Shown here in pieces: positions 1 to 7,942 of a stretch of DNA of 36,980 nt. Below the pieces are notes generated by a model, which had not been told where the DNA came from, searched no databases, and saw only the letters and a program-made list of their open reading frames with translations. Location: NCBI GenBank assembly GCA_937997485.1, contig CALKTH010000133.1, positions 1 to 36,980 on the forward strand, written 5' to 3'. The translations under genes were made by a program, and so were the position numbers. Numbering within the stretch: position 1 is the first letter of the stretch; every line of letters starts with the position of its first letter. Origin of the DNA: an uncultured Acidimicrobiales bacterium. Lineage in GTDB: Bacteria > Actinomycetota > Acidimicrobiia > Acidimicrobiales > SZUA-35.

Positions 1-2
1 AT

Positions 3-587
3 CTTCTCGCCGTCACCGTGCTCGTGTTCGGTCTCTACTTTCCTCGCTACCGACGGCGGGACATGGTCGTCGCCATCCTCGGTCTCAACATCGGCGTGAT
101 GGCCGTCGCCACCGCCCTCTCCACGGCGGAGGTGAGTGCGGGTCTCGGCCTCGGGCTCTTCGGTGTGCTGTCCATCATCCGCCTCCGCTCGTCCGAGCTG
201 GCCCAAGAGGAAGTGGCCTACTACTTCACAGCACTGGCCCTCGGTCTGTTGGGCGGCATCAGCGTCTCCCCTGTGTGGCTCACGCCGGCCCTCATGGTCG
301 CGATCCTCGCCGCCCTCTTCATCGGGGACCACCGGCGTCTGTATGCCGGTCATCGAAGCCAGTCGATGCTGCTCGATGAGGCACACGTCAGCGACGCCAC
401 AGCCATTGCCCACATCGAATCGCTGCTCGATGCCGACGTCACCCGTCTGCGAGTGAAGAAGGTTGACCTCGTGCAGAACACCACCTCCGTCGATGTGAGC
501 TTCAAGCTGCGGCCCTCCACCGGTGAGCCGCCGATCGGTCATCCCGAGCACAGCAACGCAACCGCGAACCCGATCCACGCCCGATGA
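3..587 (+). CDS. DUF4956-type membrane protein, 5' truncated by window edge
   Basis: The frame is open to the left edge, and the first codons before the GTG at 18 already encode hydrophobic residues (LLAVTVLVFGLYF). The real start therefore probably lies outside the window. What remains has about four membrane segments in the first 110 residues, with the conserved run LGLFGVLSIIRLRS followed by EEVAYYFTALALGLLGG. That run is the hallmark I associate with the DUF4956 family. A soluble tail of about 80 residues follows, with a ferredoxin-like flavour (IESLLDADVTRLRVKKVDLV...VDVSFKL). The stop overlaps the next start by 4 bp (ATGA), so the two are translationally coupled. DUF4956 genes commonly sit beside VTC-domain genes, as here. 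The biochemical role is unknown; I infer a membrane partner of the VTC protein. Confidence 0.8.
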   Translation, partial: LLAVTVLVFGLYFPRYRRRDMVVAILGLNIGVMAVATALSTAEVSAGLGLGLFGVLSIIRLRSSELAQEEVAYYFTALALGLLGGISVSPVWLTPALMVAILAALFIGDHRRLYAGHRSQSMLLDEAHVSDATAIAHIESLLDADVTRLRVKKVDLVQNTTSVDVSFKLRPSTGEPPIGHPEHSNATANPIHAR

Positions 588-1432
588 TGAGCACCCTGCT
601 GGAAGATCTGTTGGCGCCGCTTGCACCGATTTCGCTCACCCACGCCAACGAGGTTGCTCAGCTCCAAACGCGGGTGGACCGGAAGTACATCGTGGACGAG
701 AACACCCTGCTCGGGCTGGCCGCCGCCCTCTCGCCTACGTCCCGGGTACTCGAGGTCGACCGGTGCCGCTCATGCGACTACCAGTCCACTTACTTCGACA
801 CGCCTGACCTGTTCCTCTTCCACGCCGCAGTGCAAGGCCGTCGCCAACGTTGCAAGGTTCGCAGCCGCCAGTACGGCGAGTCCGGCCCATGCTTCCTCGA
901 GGTGAAGACCAAAGGACAGCGGGGTACGAATGTGAAGGCGCGCATTCGCTACAGCCGATCCCACGTCGGCGAGATCACTGAGCAGGCAGACACCTTCATC
1001 GCCAAGACATCGGGCGACAGTTTCCTCGCCCTCTCGCTGGTGCCCGTGCTCGACACCACGTACTCCAGGACCACCATCATCGACGTAGCCACTTCGAGCC
1101 GGCTGACAATCGACGCCGAACTGCGCTGTGTCGCCAGGGAAGCCATCGGCAGCAACGCGCTCGAGAAGCCGGGCCGAACCGCAGTGTTGAACGGCTACGT
1201 CGTCGAGACCAAGTCGGAAGGCGGGCCGAGTGCGGCGGACCGCTGGCTGTGGCGGCGCGGCGTCCGTCCGACCAAGCTCAGCAAGTTCGGCACCGGGCTT
1301 TGCGTCCTGCGGCCCGACCTTCCCTCGAACAAATGGCATCGCGTGATCAGCCGGCACTGGACCACGGCGGTTCAATGGAGCGATGAGCGTGAGCATCTCG
1401 CAGGCCAGCCCGCACGAGCCAGATATTGCTGA
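584..1432 (+). CDS. VTC-domain protein (polyphosphate polymerase-like)
   Basis: This 282-aa protein has no membrane segment. It carries the VTC tunnel-domain signatures: an Arg-Lys pair (RVDRKYIVDE, about residues 29-38), the strand YQSTYFDTPD (about 66-75), a basic strand RRQRCKVRSRQYG (about 86-98), LEVKTKGQRG (about 105-114) and a late Lys/Glu strand (VVETKSEGG). In eukaryotic Vtc4 these residues line the tunnel that polymerises polyphosphate from ATP. Bacterial homologues are mostly uncharacterised, so the activity here is inferred. It overlaps the DUF4956 gene by 4 bp, and its 3' end overlaps the next gene by about 50 bp. Together these indicate one operon. Its size is normal for the stand-alone bacterial form. 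Confidence 0.8.
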   Translation: MMSTLLEDLLAPLAPISLTHANEVAQLQTRVDRKYIVDENTLLGLAAALSPTSRVLEVDRCRSCDYQSTYFDTPDLFLFHAAVQGRRQRCKVRSRQYGESGPCFLEVKTKGQRGTNVKARIRYSRSHVGEITEQADTFIAKTSGDSFLALSLVPVLDTTYSRTTIIDVATSSRLTIDAELRCVAREAIGSNALEKPGRTAVLNGYVVETKSEGGPSAADRWLWRRGVRPTKLSKFGTGLCVLRPDLPSNKWHRVISRHWTTAVQWSDEREHLAGQPARARYC

Positions 1433-1859
1433 ACTGTTGGAGGCCCATCTCGCCTTGATGCGGGCCACGAGCCCGCCCGAAGACGTCCACGCCCTCGATC
1501 TGGACGGGCTCGCCGTGCCGGACATCACGATGGTCGCCGCCCGGCACGAAGACGGTCAGCTGCTGGGCATCGGAGCGCTCAAGCGCCTCGACGCAGAACA
1601 CTCCGAGCTGAAATCAATGCACACGGCCGCCGCAGCTCGAGGACTGGGCATCGGACGCTCGATTGCCGAGTTCCTTATCGAGCTGGCCCGTCTGAATGGC
1701 AACACCCGAGTCAGTCTCGAGACAGGATCCTTCCCCGAGTTCGAGCCCGCTCGCCGGCTCTATGAGCGATTGGGCTTCGAGTACTGCCGTCCCTTTGCCG
1801 ACTACCCGGACAGCCCCAACAGTGTTCATATGACGCTTGAGCTGTCGGCGCAGCTCTGA
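1383..1859 (+). CDS. GNAT family N-acetyltransferase
   Basis: A single-domain GNAT enzyme of 158 aa. The acetyl-CoA-binding motif A is AARGLGIGRSIAEFLIELAR (about residues 80-99; Q/RxxGxG/A form). Motif B is ARRLYERLGFEYCRPF near the C-terminus. The ATG at 1383 lies inside the end of the VTC gene, which suggests cotranscription. The N-terminal half (LLEAHLALMRATSPPEDVHALDL) resembles the YhbS/PaiA-like small acetyltransferases, but the substrate cannot be read from sequence. It is one of four GNAT domains in this window. Confidence 0.85.
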   Translation: MSVSISQASPHEPDIAELLEAHLALMRATSPPEDVHALDLDGLAVPDITMVAARHEDGQLLGIGALKRLDAEHSELKSMHTAAAARGLGIGRSIAEFLIELARLNGNTRVSLETGSFPEFEPARRLYERLGFEYCRPFADYPDSPNSVHMTLELSAQL

Positions 1860-1888
1860 CGACGGTTGCCAGTTCGGGAGCCGATCCT

Positions 1889-2743
1889 TCAGGCAGCCGT
1901 TGGCTTCACGAACTCAGTCACCTCTTTGACGAGGCGGGGCCAGAGAGGTGGCGCGAGATCGTGGCCCATCCCTTCGATCTCCACGTAGCGAGCATCAGGG
2001 ATGACATCGGCGGTGTGCTTGCCGCCCGTGGGCTGAATGAGCGTGTCGTCCGAACCGTGGATCACAAGCGTTGGCGTATCAAGCTTCGCGAGCGCCTCGT
2101 CGCGACTGCCGCTGGCTTGAATCGCCCGGTACTGCCGGGCGGTGCCCTTCGGATCCACGCCATGCTCGAGCATCTCTTGGGCCTTGGCGAGTACCCACTC
2201 CGGATTCCAATGCGGCGGCGAGGCCCAGACCTTTTCACTCTCGAGACGGTGGGCCTTCCATCCCTCAGGATCCACCGGCGGCACGGTGAGCAACGCGGTG
2301 AGCGCTTCCTTTGTGGGCTGTCCGAATCCTCTCTCGCCTGTCGATGACATGACCGAGATCAACGAGCGAACCCGGGCAGGGTGGTCGATCGTGAGCTGCT
2401 GAGCGATCATCCCTCCCATTGACTGACCGACGACGTTCGCGCTCTCCCAGCCGACGGCGTCCATCACCACAACGGCATCGAGCGCCATGTCTGCGACCGT
2501 GTACTTCTCGGTCGTTGCCGAGGACTTGCCGATGTCCCGGTTGTCGAACCGCACGACATCGAAGCCTTCGGCGACGAGGAGGTCGACGAAACCCTGCTGA
2601 TACGCGACGAGGGGTGAACCGAGCCCGTTGATCAACAACAGCGGCACGCCCGCGTCGCCGCCAGGCAATCCTTCGGGCGAGGTCCGGTCCCATAGAAGGT
2701 CGATCGGTTCTGGCCCATGATTGTTCCGCGCTGTTCCCTGCAT
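1889..2743 (-). CDS. Alpha/beta-fold hydrolase
   Basis: The protein is 284 aa from the ATG at 2743. A longer open frame exists upstream, but it runs antisense through the acetyltransferase at 2829 and has no recognisable content. The serine-hydrolase layout is complete: oxyanion region LLINGLGSP, strand DVVRFDNRDIGKSS, nucleophile elbow GQSMGG, acid VIHGSDDTLI and histidine EGMGHD. It also has a cap region rich in Trp/Pro (ASPPHWNPEW). This matches the esterase/haloperoxidase-like group often annotated as alpha/beta hydrolase. The substrate is unknown. It converges on the gene ending at 1859 and diverges from the GNAT gene at 2829, with about 85 bp between starts. Confidence 0.88.
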   Translation of the reverse strand: MQGTARNNHGPEPIDLLWDRTSPEGLPGGDAGVPLLLINGLGSPLVAYQQGFVDLLVAEGFDVVRFDNRDIGKSSATTEKYTVADMALDAVVVMDAVGWESANVVGQSMGGMIAQQLTIDHPARVRSLISVMSSTGERGFGQPTKEALTALLTVPPVDPEGWKAHRLESEKVWASPPHWNPEWVLAKAQEMLEHGVDPKGTARQYRAIQASGSRDEALAKLDTPTLVIHGSDDTLIQPTGGKHTADVIPDARYVEIEGMGHDLAPPLWPRLVKEVTEFVKPTAA

Positions 2744-2828
2744 CCAGCCATTCTCGCACCTCTGAACAAGCTCGGAACAGCCTGTGAGCTGCCCAGGTCG
2801 CGGTTTGGACCGCCAGTAGTGTCGATCC

Positions 2829-3302
2829 ATGCCCGAAGCGCTCTTCCTCCACTCGGTCGCCGGACCGGATCTCACGGCCCGGCAGCTGCACGATCTGCTC
2901 CGCCTTCGAGTGGACGTTTTCGTGGTGGAGCAGGAGTGTCCGTACCACGAGATCGATGGTCGAGACCTCGAACCCACGACCACCCATCTCTGGCATTCCG
3001 ACGACGATGGGATCACGACGAGCCTCCGTGTACTGAGTGATCCGCTCGGTTGGCGATTCGGCCGAGTCGTGACTCGATCCGACGTCCGAGGGCGAGGGCT
3101 CTCGAAGCTCTTGATGGAATCAGCGCTCGTCGAGTTCGGTTCCGTCACCACCGTCCTCGACGGTCAGTCCTACCTCCGCTCGTTCTACGAAGGCTTCGGT
3201 TACGAAGTGACCGGCCCCGAGTACGTCGAAGACGGCATCCCCCATTTCCCTATGCAACGCAGCCCTATGCAACGCAGCGCTCCAGAGCCAAACGCTCAGT
3301 AG
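2829..3302 (+). CDS. ElaA-like GNAT acetyltransferase
   Basis: This 157-aa protein shows the ElaA subfamily pattern: an N-terminal LHDLLRLRVDVFVVEQECPYHEIDGRD (about residues 19-45), where the VFVVEQ-CPY-E-D run is diagnostic. The acetyl-CoA site is RVVTRSDVRGRGLSKLLMESAL, and the C-terminal FYEGFGYEVTGPEYVEDGIPH is also typical. The last residues are a perfect 5-aa repeat (MQRSP then MQRSA) caused by a 15-bp tandem duplication at 3248-3277. ElaA proteins normally end close to GIPH-x-M, so the tail is an added extension. The substrate is unknown. Confidence 0.88.
   Translation: MPEALFLHSVAGPDLTARQLHDLLRLRVDVFVVEQECPYHEIDGRDLEPTTTHLWHSDDDGITTSLRVLSDPLGWRFGRVVTRSDVRGRGLSKLLMESALVEFGSVTTVLDGQSYLRSFYEGFGYEVTGPEYVEDGIPHFPMQRSPMQRSAPEPNAQ
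3248..3277. repeat. 15-bp perfect tandem duplication inside the ElaA-like gene end
   Basis: CCCTATGCAACGCAG occurs twice head to tail (3248-3262 and 3263-3277). It adds five residues to the C-terminus of the acetyltransferase in frame. Confidence 0.85.
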
Positions 3303-3365
3303 CACCGAACACCTTCACCTTCCCTCGCAGTCCTTGCACCGCCGACCTACGCAAAGGCCACACAC

Positions 3366-4082
3366 ATGAACCGCGGACAATACATCGCCATCTTCATCGG
3401 ACTCCTGGCCGCCTTCGGCCTTTTTGCCACGGCAACCCGTGGGAGCGATGAGGGCGAGACAGTGGCAGCCCCGGCCGCCGCCGACAACGACAGAACAGAC
3501 ACCGCAGATGACACAGCGGGTGACGCTGGAGCCGATGCCACGAGCAGCGACACCACCGCTGCGCCCGCGCCGGTGCTCGCCGACGCACCGGGTGTCTACG
3601 GCATGCAAGGCGAGTTGGTCGATCTCGACGGCTGGCTTCAGGCGCCGGCCGACACTGAACTGTCGGATTTTGACGGCCAGGTGCACGTGGTGCAGTTCTG
3701 GACATTCGGCTGCATCAATTGCAAGCGCACCCTCGACAACATGGCGGCCCTCTACGAGCGCCACCAGGACGACGAGTTCGAGATCATCGGCGTCCACGCC
3801 CCAGAGTTCTCGTTCGAGGAGGACGTCGACTCCATTGCGTCCGCTGCGGTCGACCTGAACGTGAGCTGGCCCATCGCTTTGGATACTCGCAAGACGAACT
3901 TCCGGGCGTGGCAGCCGGGTCGCCGCTTCTGGCCCCGCACCTTCGTGGTCGACCAGCTCGGCCAGATTCGGTTCGACCGCATCGGTGAGGGCGCCTACGA
4001 GCGCTTGAACGAGACCGTCGCCTACCTGATCGAGAATCCTCCGACCGAGCTCACGCCCGAAGCGCAGTGGATGTCGCGGTGA
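3366..4082 (+). CDS. Membrane-anchored thioredoxin-like/redoxin protein
   Basis: The protein is 238 aa. Residues 6-22 form one hydrophobic segment (signal anchor). A low-complexity Asp/Ala/Thr linker follows to about residue 75, then an extracytoplasmic thioredoxin fold with the redox motif C116-I-N-C119 in WTFGCINCKRTL. The cis-Pro region is RFWPRTFVVDQLGQIRFDRIGEG. The fold resembles the C-terminal redoxin domain of DipZ-type proteins (NHL/AhpC-like WxxxCxNC). AAAGG at about 3352-3357 gives a Shine-Dalgarno site 8 bp before the ATG. It overlaps the CcdA-like gene by 4 bp. I infer that the membrane protein passes electrons to this thioredoxin, for example to reduce extracytoplasmic disulfides. 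Confidence 0.85.
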   Translation: MNRGQYIAIFIGLLAAFGLFATATRGSDEGETVAAPAAADNDRTDTADDTAGDAGADATSSDTTAAPAPVLADAPGVYGMQGELVDLDGWLQAPADTELSDFDGQVHVVQFWTFGCINCKRTLDNMAALYERHQDDEFEIIGVHAPEFSFEEDVDSIASAAVDLNVSWPIALDTRKTNFRAWQPGRRFWPRTFVVDQLGQIRFDRIGEGAYERLNETVAYLIENPPTELTPEAQWMSR

Positions 4083-4675
4083 CGGTTGTCGACCTGCTGC
4101 TCGAGGGATTCGAGTCGGCGTTCCTGCCATGCTCGGTCATCCTTCTGCTCCCGGGTCTCGCCTCGGCGCTCGCTGCTCGGCAGGAGTCGACCTCAGCACT
4201 GGCGGGGTTCACGATCGGCTCGATGACGTTGGCCTACATCCGTTTCTCGGACCGGGGATTGGATCTCCCTGATCCTGTCATTGCGTTGATCCTGGCGGTG
4301 TCGGTCGTACTTCTTCTGATCCCTCTGGTGAGGAGGCTCAACGTCGTCTCCGGACTCGGTGGGTTGGCGGCCGGGATCGGCGCCGGTGCCCTCTGGACGC
4401 CCTGTGTGGGAAGCGAGTTCGGCAGCCTTCTCGTCGACCTCCCAAGTAGCGGAGCGCCGGGAGCCCTTCAGCTGTGGGTGTACATGGCTGGGGTGATGGC
4501 ACCACTGGTCGTGGTCGGCGCCTTCATGTACGTGATTCCAAGGGGTGCCTTTCTCCCCGTTCGCCCGGTGATGATGGCCGTGGGCGGTGGCGCACTCGCC
4601 ATCCTCTCGCTGGCCACGGCTGCCGGGCTGATCGACAACGTCATCGGCCAACTGGTCGAGTGGTCAGTGACCTGA
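4079..4675 (+). CDS. CcdA/DsbD-like thiol-disulfide transmembrane protein
   Basis: The protein is small (about 198 aa) with roughly six membrane segments. Two conserved cysteine motifs sit at membrane entries: FLPCSVILLLPG near residue 18 and GALWTPCVGSEFG near residue 110. These are the two Pro-Cys positions that relay electrons across the membrane in the CcdA/DsbD family. I prefer the GTG at 4079, which overlaps the previous TGA by 4 bp. A GTG at 4067 in the same frame is the alternative. It is coupled to the thioredoxin-like gene, as a split version of the DipZ arrangement (CcdA plus thioredoxin in one chain in mycobacteria). Confidence 0.78.
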   Translation: MTVVDLLLEGFESAFLPCSVILLLPGLASALAARQESTSALAGFTIGSMTLAYIRFSDRGLDLPDPVIALILAVSVVLLLIPLVRRLNVVSGLGGLAAGIGAGALWTPCVGSEFGSLLVDLPSSGAPGALQLWVYMAGVMAPLVVVGAFMYVIPRGAFLPVRPVMMAVGGGALAILSLATAAGLIDNVIGQLVEWSVT

Positions 4676-4707
4676 TCGTTCGGCTCGACCTGTTCTCGGG
4701 GTGCACT

Positions 4708-5826
4708 TCAGGCCAGGGGGTCGGTCGGATCGCCCCCGGCATCGGCCCACACCTGCAACAGCCGCTCTCCTGCCGTGAGGAACAGTTCTCCCGCTTCAGG
4801 GTCGTTTCGAGCAGCGGTGATTGTGGCCAGCGCGTACTTCACGACGTGCGCGTCGTGTGAGGTCGCCGCCGCAGTGGCCAGTGTTTCGATGCGATCGGCA
4901 AGACCGGCAGCTTCGGCTGGTCGGATCAAGGACGTGTCGGTGAGTTCAGTTTCTCCGAGGGATGCCCGGAACGCCAGCACCTGGGTGGCTGCGACCTGCA
5001 GCGCTTCGGCCGGATTGGTCAGCCGTGATCCGAGCCCGAGGACGGCTTGGGGCAACGTCAGGCAGTGTGTCCACCCGTACGGCGCCTCTCCAGCGCTGTC
5101 ATGCACCATCGACAGCGCCGCGACCCGGAGCAGCGCGTTCGTTGCGTCCGGGTTGGGTCGATCGAGAAGCGGATCCAGTATCTCTGCCGCAAGGCCGGAC
5201 TCGTCAACCCGCATCAGCAGCGGATGAATGAAGTTGTTCTCCGAGGGTCCGAGGAGCGGTGCGTGGCAGAGGGCGTCGAACAACGCCTGTGGATCGGTCG
5301 TGTTCTCGACTGAGCGGGCTGGGTCGCGATGCTCGAACCAGCGGATGCGCCAGTCTGGGCGACGGTTGAGATTCTGATCGAGCGGGGCGTGTAGGGGCGC
5401 AAACGTTTCCGCCTCAGCCCCAAGTTCGTGCAGGAAGGACAGGAAGATGGGGGCGTGAGCGGCGGCTCCAGTTCTAGCGATGACATCGTCGGGCGCCTCT
5501 GCAAGGAGTACCTCAGCTGTCTGTCCGCTTGCCTCGTGCGCTGGATTGGGTGGCCCAAACGCCTCGTACTGAGCCGAGATGGCGACGAGGTGCATCCGTG
5601 CCAGCTCTTGCGCCGACTCGGTGATCATGGGCAACAGCCGGGCTCGAGCGATCAGTTCGAGCGGGGCATGGAGGACGAATGAGTTCGCTTCATCTCGGCG
5701 AGGAACGGCCACGACATCACGGACGGCAGCGGCAAGCTCTGCATCGCTCAGCTGGCCTAGGCCACGGCGCGCATACGCCGCTCGGAGGTCGCTGACGTCG
5801 ATGCCGGAGGTCGGGTTCTCGGTCAC
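4708..5826 (-). CDS. Hypothetical protein, mostly helical, conserved-looking
   Basis: I do not recognise this 372-aa protein. It is soluble and predicted mainly helical. Several histidine-centred motifs look functional: AAAHAPIFLSFLHELG, LCHAPLLGPSENNFIHPLLM, YGWTHCLTLPQAVLGL and TSHDAHVVKYALATI. They could form a metal site. The spacing is faintly reminiscent of questin-oxidase-like proteins, but I would not assign it. The start is chosen as the GTG at 5826 because TTAGG lies 6-10 bases upstream. A TTG at 5835 is in frame but sits on that site. A perfect 7-bp inverted repeat at 5842-5861 lies just upstream and may be an operator. It converges with the CcdA-like gene. Confidence 0.6.
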   Translation of the reverse strand: MTENPTSGIDVSDLRAAYARRGLGQLSDAELAAAVRDVVAVPRRDEANSFVLHAPLELIARARLLPMITESAQELARMHLVAISAQYEAFGPPNPAHEASGQTAEVLLAEAPDDVIARTGAAAHAPIFLSFLHELGAEAETFAPLHAPLDQNLNRRPDWRIRWFEHRDPARSVENTTDPQALFDALCHAPLLGPSENNFIHPLLMRVDESGLAAEILDPLLDRPNPDATNALLRVAALSMVHDSAGEAPYGWTHCLTLPQAVLGLGSRLTNPAEALQVAATQVLAFRASLGETELTDTSLIRPAEAAGLADRIETLATAAATSHDAHVVKYALATITAARNDPEAGELFLTAGERLLQVWADAGGDPTDPLA

Positions 5827-5841
5827 AAACAACAACCTAAT

Positions 5842-5861
5842 ATCTCAAGCAATGTTGAGAT
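5842..5861. promoter_or_regulatory. Perfect inverted repeat, candidate operator
   Basis: ATCTCAA and TTGAGAT form a perfect 7-bp dyad around a 6-base spacer (GCAATG). It lies 16 bases before the GTG start at 5826, in the only AT-richer stretch between two divergent genes. The size and symmetry fit a dimeric helix-turn-helix repressor (MarR/TetR style). No regulator gene is adjacent, so the binding protein is unknown. Confidence 0.45.
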
Positions 5862-5944
5862 CAAGCGCGAATTTCAACTCTTCGCCCGACGGGCGACAGC
5901 TCCGCGTACCTCAACCGCCTCTCCCCAGGCCAGACTGACTCTTG

Positions 5945-7897
5945 ATGACGCTCTCCATCACCGATGCCCCGACGTCCTCGGCAAGGGGCGACAGCGACGC
6001 AACGGCAGCACCACTGACGCGTCAGTCTCTGGCGGTTGATGGCCTCATCGGCGCCGCCATCGGGCTGGTGATGGCGATCGCAATCTTCGACTTCAGCTTC
6101 TTCTTCTCTGACAGCCCGCTCGTAGGGGCCATGCAGGGGGACGCTGGCAGCAGCTTTGCCGGCTTCCGCTACTTCATCGAGGACTCCTGGCACTTTCCGC
6201 TGCTGGAAACTCAGCAACTCACCAATCCGGCCGGCGAGCCCACGGTGATCGCATTCACCGACAGCCTGCCGCTACTGGCACTGACCGCGAGGGCGCTGTC
6301 ATTCCTCGGTCTGTCGGCGGACACCTGGATCGGAGTTTGGTATTACGGCTGCCTCGTGGCTCAGGGCGCAACGGCCGCCATCGCTGTTCGCATGCTTGGC
6401 GCGCGCAGCCGATGGACCATCGCTGCCGCCGCAGCCTGGGCCGTGGCCGCACCGGTTCTCATCATGAGGGTCTGGCACCCGGGCCTCTTCGGCCACTTCA
6501 CGATCCTGACGACGTGGATCTTCGTTGGCGCCTTCTGGCGAGCCCCATCAGTGAGGCGAGCGGCATGGGCCGGCCCCGTCCAGCTGCTCTCCCTCTTGGT
6601 CCACCCGTACTTCCTATTGATGAACTCGATCGTGATCACCGGTGTAGTCGGCGCCGCCATCATCGATCGCCGCATCACGATTCGAGCAGGCGTTGCGTGG
6701 GCCGCCGGAACGGGCGCCTTCCTGCTGGCCGCAATGGTGACGCTCGGCTACTTGCCAAACGACGCAGCGTCGCCCGGCGGCTACGGCAGTTTCGGCATGC
6801 ATGTCGTGAGCCCGATCTGGCCACAGTGGTCAACCCTGTGGCCAGGCAATGAGTGGATTCTCTCCAACGCGAACAATTCGTTCGAGGGAATCAACTACCT
6901 GGGAGCGGGTGGGGTGCTGGCACTTGCCGTCGCAGTGTTCTCGTCGCGCGGAGCGATCGCCGACTTCGTCGTGCGCCGCCAAGTTGTGGTCCTCACGCTG
7001 CTCGGCCTGACCGCAATGGCGATCACGCCGACCATCTATCTCTGGAACAACGAGCCCGTCACCCCGTTCGGCGAAGACGCCATCCATGACTTCTGCGCCG
7101 GCAATCGAGACGTGCAGCTCGGAGCGGCCATGGCCATCCTCAGCGGCGCCGTGCTGTTCTGGGGCCGACGATCGGCACGAGCCAAGCTGGCCGCGCCCGG
7201 GGCCGTTGCCACCGGCGTTGTTGGCCTCGGCCTCTTCGCCGTGAGCCTTGTCGGCGGTACGGCGCTGTGTTCGGCGATCATCCAATATCGAGCGACCGGG
7301 CGATTGTTCTGGATCATCGGCTACGGCCTGGCGCTGGCATCGCTCATTCTCCTTGAGCGGCTGGTCGTTCGCCGGACCGATTCGCCTCTCGCCCGGGCGA
7401 AGGTGCTGCCAGCGGTGATGGCGGCGATCGTGTTGATCCAGCTCGCGGACACGAACCAATTCCGAAACTTCGTTCCCGACATGCTCGCCGCCTCAGAGCA
7501 GAGGCAGGACGAGCTGGCCTCGGTCATCGGCATCATGGAAGCGCATGACGAGATCCGCATCGCTCCCGCGTGGAACTGCGCATCGACGCCCGAGGCACTC
7601 TCAGCTCTGCAAGATGCGGTGATCAGTAGCTCGCAGGCCCAGCGGCGCATCAACGGTTTCTATGGTGGGCGGACCGACACCGAGGCGCCTTGTGCGCTAT
7701 CGGTCGACACACAGTCCGAGGGTGCCGCCATCCTCGCCGTGGTGATCCCGCCACTCGACGTGAACCGCCTGGGCACAGTGCCAGCCACGTTCGGCTGCCG
7801 AGCGACGGCTGGCGAGGCATTACTGTGTTCCGACGACTGGTCCCGCGTGCCCCCCGAGCTGCTTGCCCTCCATCCAGAGGTTCCGGTCGCCCGCTGA
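5945..7897 (+). CDS. Polytopic membrane protein, DUF6311-like (glycosyltransferase-type topology)
   Basis: The protein is 650 aa from the ATG at 5945; a TTG directly before it is in frame. Residues 30-53 form the first membrane segment, and about 11-12 more follow to about residue 500. A soluble C-terminal domain of about 130 residues follows (DELASVIGIMEAHDEIRIAPAWNC... onward, Cys-containing). The first extracytoplasmic loop holds GDAGSSFAGFRYFIEDSWHFPLLETQQLTNPAGE, with acidic and aromatic residues. This resembles the DUF6311 and YfhO-like group, relatives of GT-C lipid-linked-sugar transferases. I infer an envelope glycosyl-transfer role, but the donor and acceptor are unknown. It diverges from the hypothetical gene at 4708. 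Confidence 0.7.
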   Translation: MTLSITDAPTSSARGDSDATAAPLTRQSLAVDGLIGAAIGLVMAIAIFDFSFFFSDSPLVGAMQGDAGSSFAGFRYFIEDSWHFPLLETQQLTNPAGEPTVIAFTDSLPLLALTARALSFLGLSADTWIGVWYYGCLVAQGATAAIAVRMLGARSRWTIAAAAAWAVAAPVLIMRVWHPGLFGHFTILTTWIFVGAFWRAPSVRRAAWAGPVQLLSLLVHPYFLLMNSIVITGVVGAAIIDRRITIRAGVAWAAGTGAFLLAAMVTLGYLPNDAASPGGYGSFGMHVVSPIWPQWSTLWPGNEWILSNANNSFEGINYLGAGGVLALAVAVFSSRGAIADFVVRRQVVVLTLLGLTAMAITPTIYLWNNEPVTPFGEDAIHDFCAGNRDVQLGAAMAILSGAVLFWGRRSARAKLAAPGAVATGVVGLGLFAVSLVGGTALCSAIIQYRATGRLFWIIGYGLALASLILLERLVVRRTDSPLARAKVLPAVMAAIVLIQLADTNQFRNFVPDMLAASEQRQDELASVIGIMEAHDEIRIAPAWNCASTPEALSALQDAVISSSQAQRRINGFYGGRTDTEAPCALSVDTQSEGAAILAVVIPPLDVNRLGTVPATFGCRATAGEALLCSDDWSRVPPELLALHPEVPVAR

Positions 7898-7905
7898 GAA
7901 CGCGC

Positions 7906-7936
7906 TTGACTCTCAACCATGTCGAGGCCTGAAGGT
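7906..7936 (+). promoter_or_regulatory. MerR-type promoter with 19-bp spacer and internal dyad
   Basis: A -35-like TTGACT (7906-7911) and a -10-like GAAGGT (7931-7936) are separated by 19 bases, the overlong spacer typical of MerR-controlled promoters. Inside the spacer is an imperfect dyad, CTCAAC-cat-GTCGAG (7912-7926; 5 of 6 positions pair). The predicted transcription start is at about 7943, exactly on a GTG in frame with the MerR-clamp gene. The arrangement implies autoregulation, and probably leaderless translation. It also argues against the ATG at 7919, which would lie inside the promoter. This is pattern reading only. Confidence 0.5.
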
Positions 7937-7942
7937 GGCGTC

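Noticed and set aside
2744..3151. N-terminal extension of the alpha/beta hydrolase
   Set aside because: It is antisense to the ElaA-like gene and has a Ser/Arg-rich non-family sequence. The ATG at 2743 gives the normal length.
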